Shown piece after piece: positions 42,060 to 42,422 of a DNA stretch of 42,422 nt; within the stretch, counting starts at the first letter, position 1, and each line of letters starts with the position of its first letter. A program made the translations under genes and the position numbers. The DNA is from Thermoanaerobaculia bacterium (lineage in GTDB: Bacteria > Acidobacteriota > Thermoanaerobaculia > Multivoradales > JAHZIX01): contig JALXFE010000471.1 of NCBI GenBank assembly GCA_027069135.1, forward strand, positions 1 through 42,422, read 5' to 3'. The notes below the pieces were generated by a model. It was given only the letters and a program-made list of their open reading frames with translations, did no database searches and was not told the DNA's origin.

Positions 42060-42422
42060 GACCTCGGTTGACACAGAATCTACGAAAGTTTGTAGGCGAA
42101 GAATCTGATCTCTGGAAAGTGGTTAGCTTGGCAACGAGGGAGGAGCATGTCTAGGAGAGCGGTGGAAACCCGATCACTGCCGAGTACGGGGGTACTGGGG
42201 AGAAGACACCTGGTCACAAGGGCCTTTGCCAAGTTGCACTGCCTAAACCTGCCAGTTGCATAGAAAACCCGCTCGCTTCTTCGTAAACTGCTGAGAACAA
42301 CTGGGTTGCATCCATAGATGACTTGTGGCGTAACTTCACCTCCGGTGCGGTTAGCCAACGCGGCATTTGCAGCCCTCTGAAACGCAAAATGGCAACTCCC
42401 ATCGGGTACAATGTGAGAAAGA
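42060..42422. other. Right-edge stretch, non-coding, lower GC, possibly structured RNA
   Basis: From about 42060 the composition changes (less GC, many purine runs such as GGAAAGTGG, GGTGGAAACCC and GGGGAGAAGAC) and no frame looks like a real protein. The style resembles the 5' RNA part of a group II intron or another folded RNA, continuing past the window edge. This is an impression only. The leftward open frames here lack family features. Confidence 0.3.

Noticed and set aside
42080-42358. Leftward 92-codon frame at the right edge
   Set aside because: No ATG or ribosome site, no family features, and overlapping frames are equally open; the region looks non-coding.

Overview
The window is GC-rich, gene-dense bacterial chromosome. 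My best guess for the source is an Acidobacteriota of the Thermoanaerobaculia type. This is inference from gene style: secreted FG-GAP/UnbV repeat proteins, KorAB, a HutF-type histidine pathway, DUF2911, and a protein tail of the form DDFESGD. No rRNA, tRNA or CRISPR array was seen, so taxonomy cannot be fixed here.

Left part (1-9.2 kb): a VapBC-type toxin-antitoxin pair cut by the window edge; an isopropylmalate dehydrogenase family gene and an isopropylmalate synthase-like gene (no leuC/leuD nearby); a XerC/XerD-type recombinase; a second VapBC-type pair; a small conserved-looking unknown protein; and two tandem paralogous secreted VCBS/FG-GAP proteins ending in ASPIC/UnbV domains.

Histidine block (9.2-16.2 kb): hutU, hutC and hutI run leftward; hutF and hutH run rightward. 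Between them lie two TGTATATACA operators that fit HutC. The genes take histidine to N-formylglutamate; the last enzyme, HutG, is not in the window.

Middle (16.5-29.5 kb): a Phd/RelE-type pair, a secreted lytic transglycosylase, an orphan antitoxin-like gene, a HesB-like protein, 2-oxoacid:ferredoxin oxidoreductase korAB, alpha-glucan phosphorylase, M32 carboxypeptidase, an NrtS-like two-helix protein, a Cys-rich exported protein, a DUF2911 lipoprotein-like secreted protein, and a TamA-like outer-membrane barrel overlapping a TamB-like giant that carries an in-frame 15-bp minisatellite.

Right part (33.7-42.4 kb) is accessory and eroded. It holds a reprolysin-like metallopeptidase pseudogene, a small acidic ORF divergent from a secreted TPR protein, a Crp/Fnr regulator, and a REP-associated tyrosine transposase (RAYT) embedded in arrays of the palindromic motif GGCGAATGATGATTCGCC. 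Next to the array sits a chimera of gene scraps: 92 bp of the TPR gene directly followed by about 37 bp matching tamB. A secreted glycosidase-like protein, two decayed phage-terminase-like modules and a compositionally different, apparently non-coding right edge complete the window. The most unusual material is this REP/RAYT region and the captured fragments.
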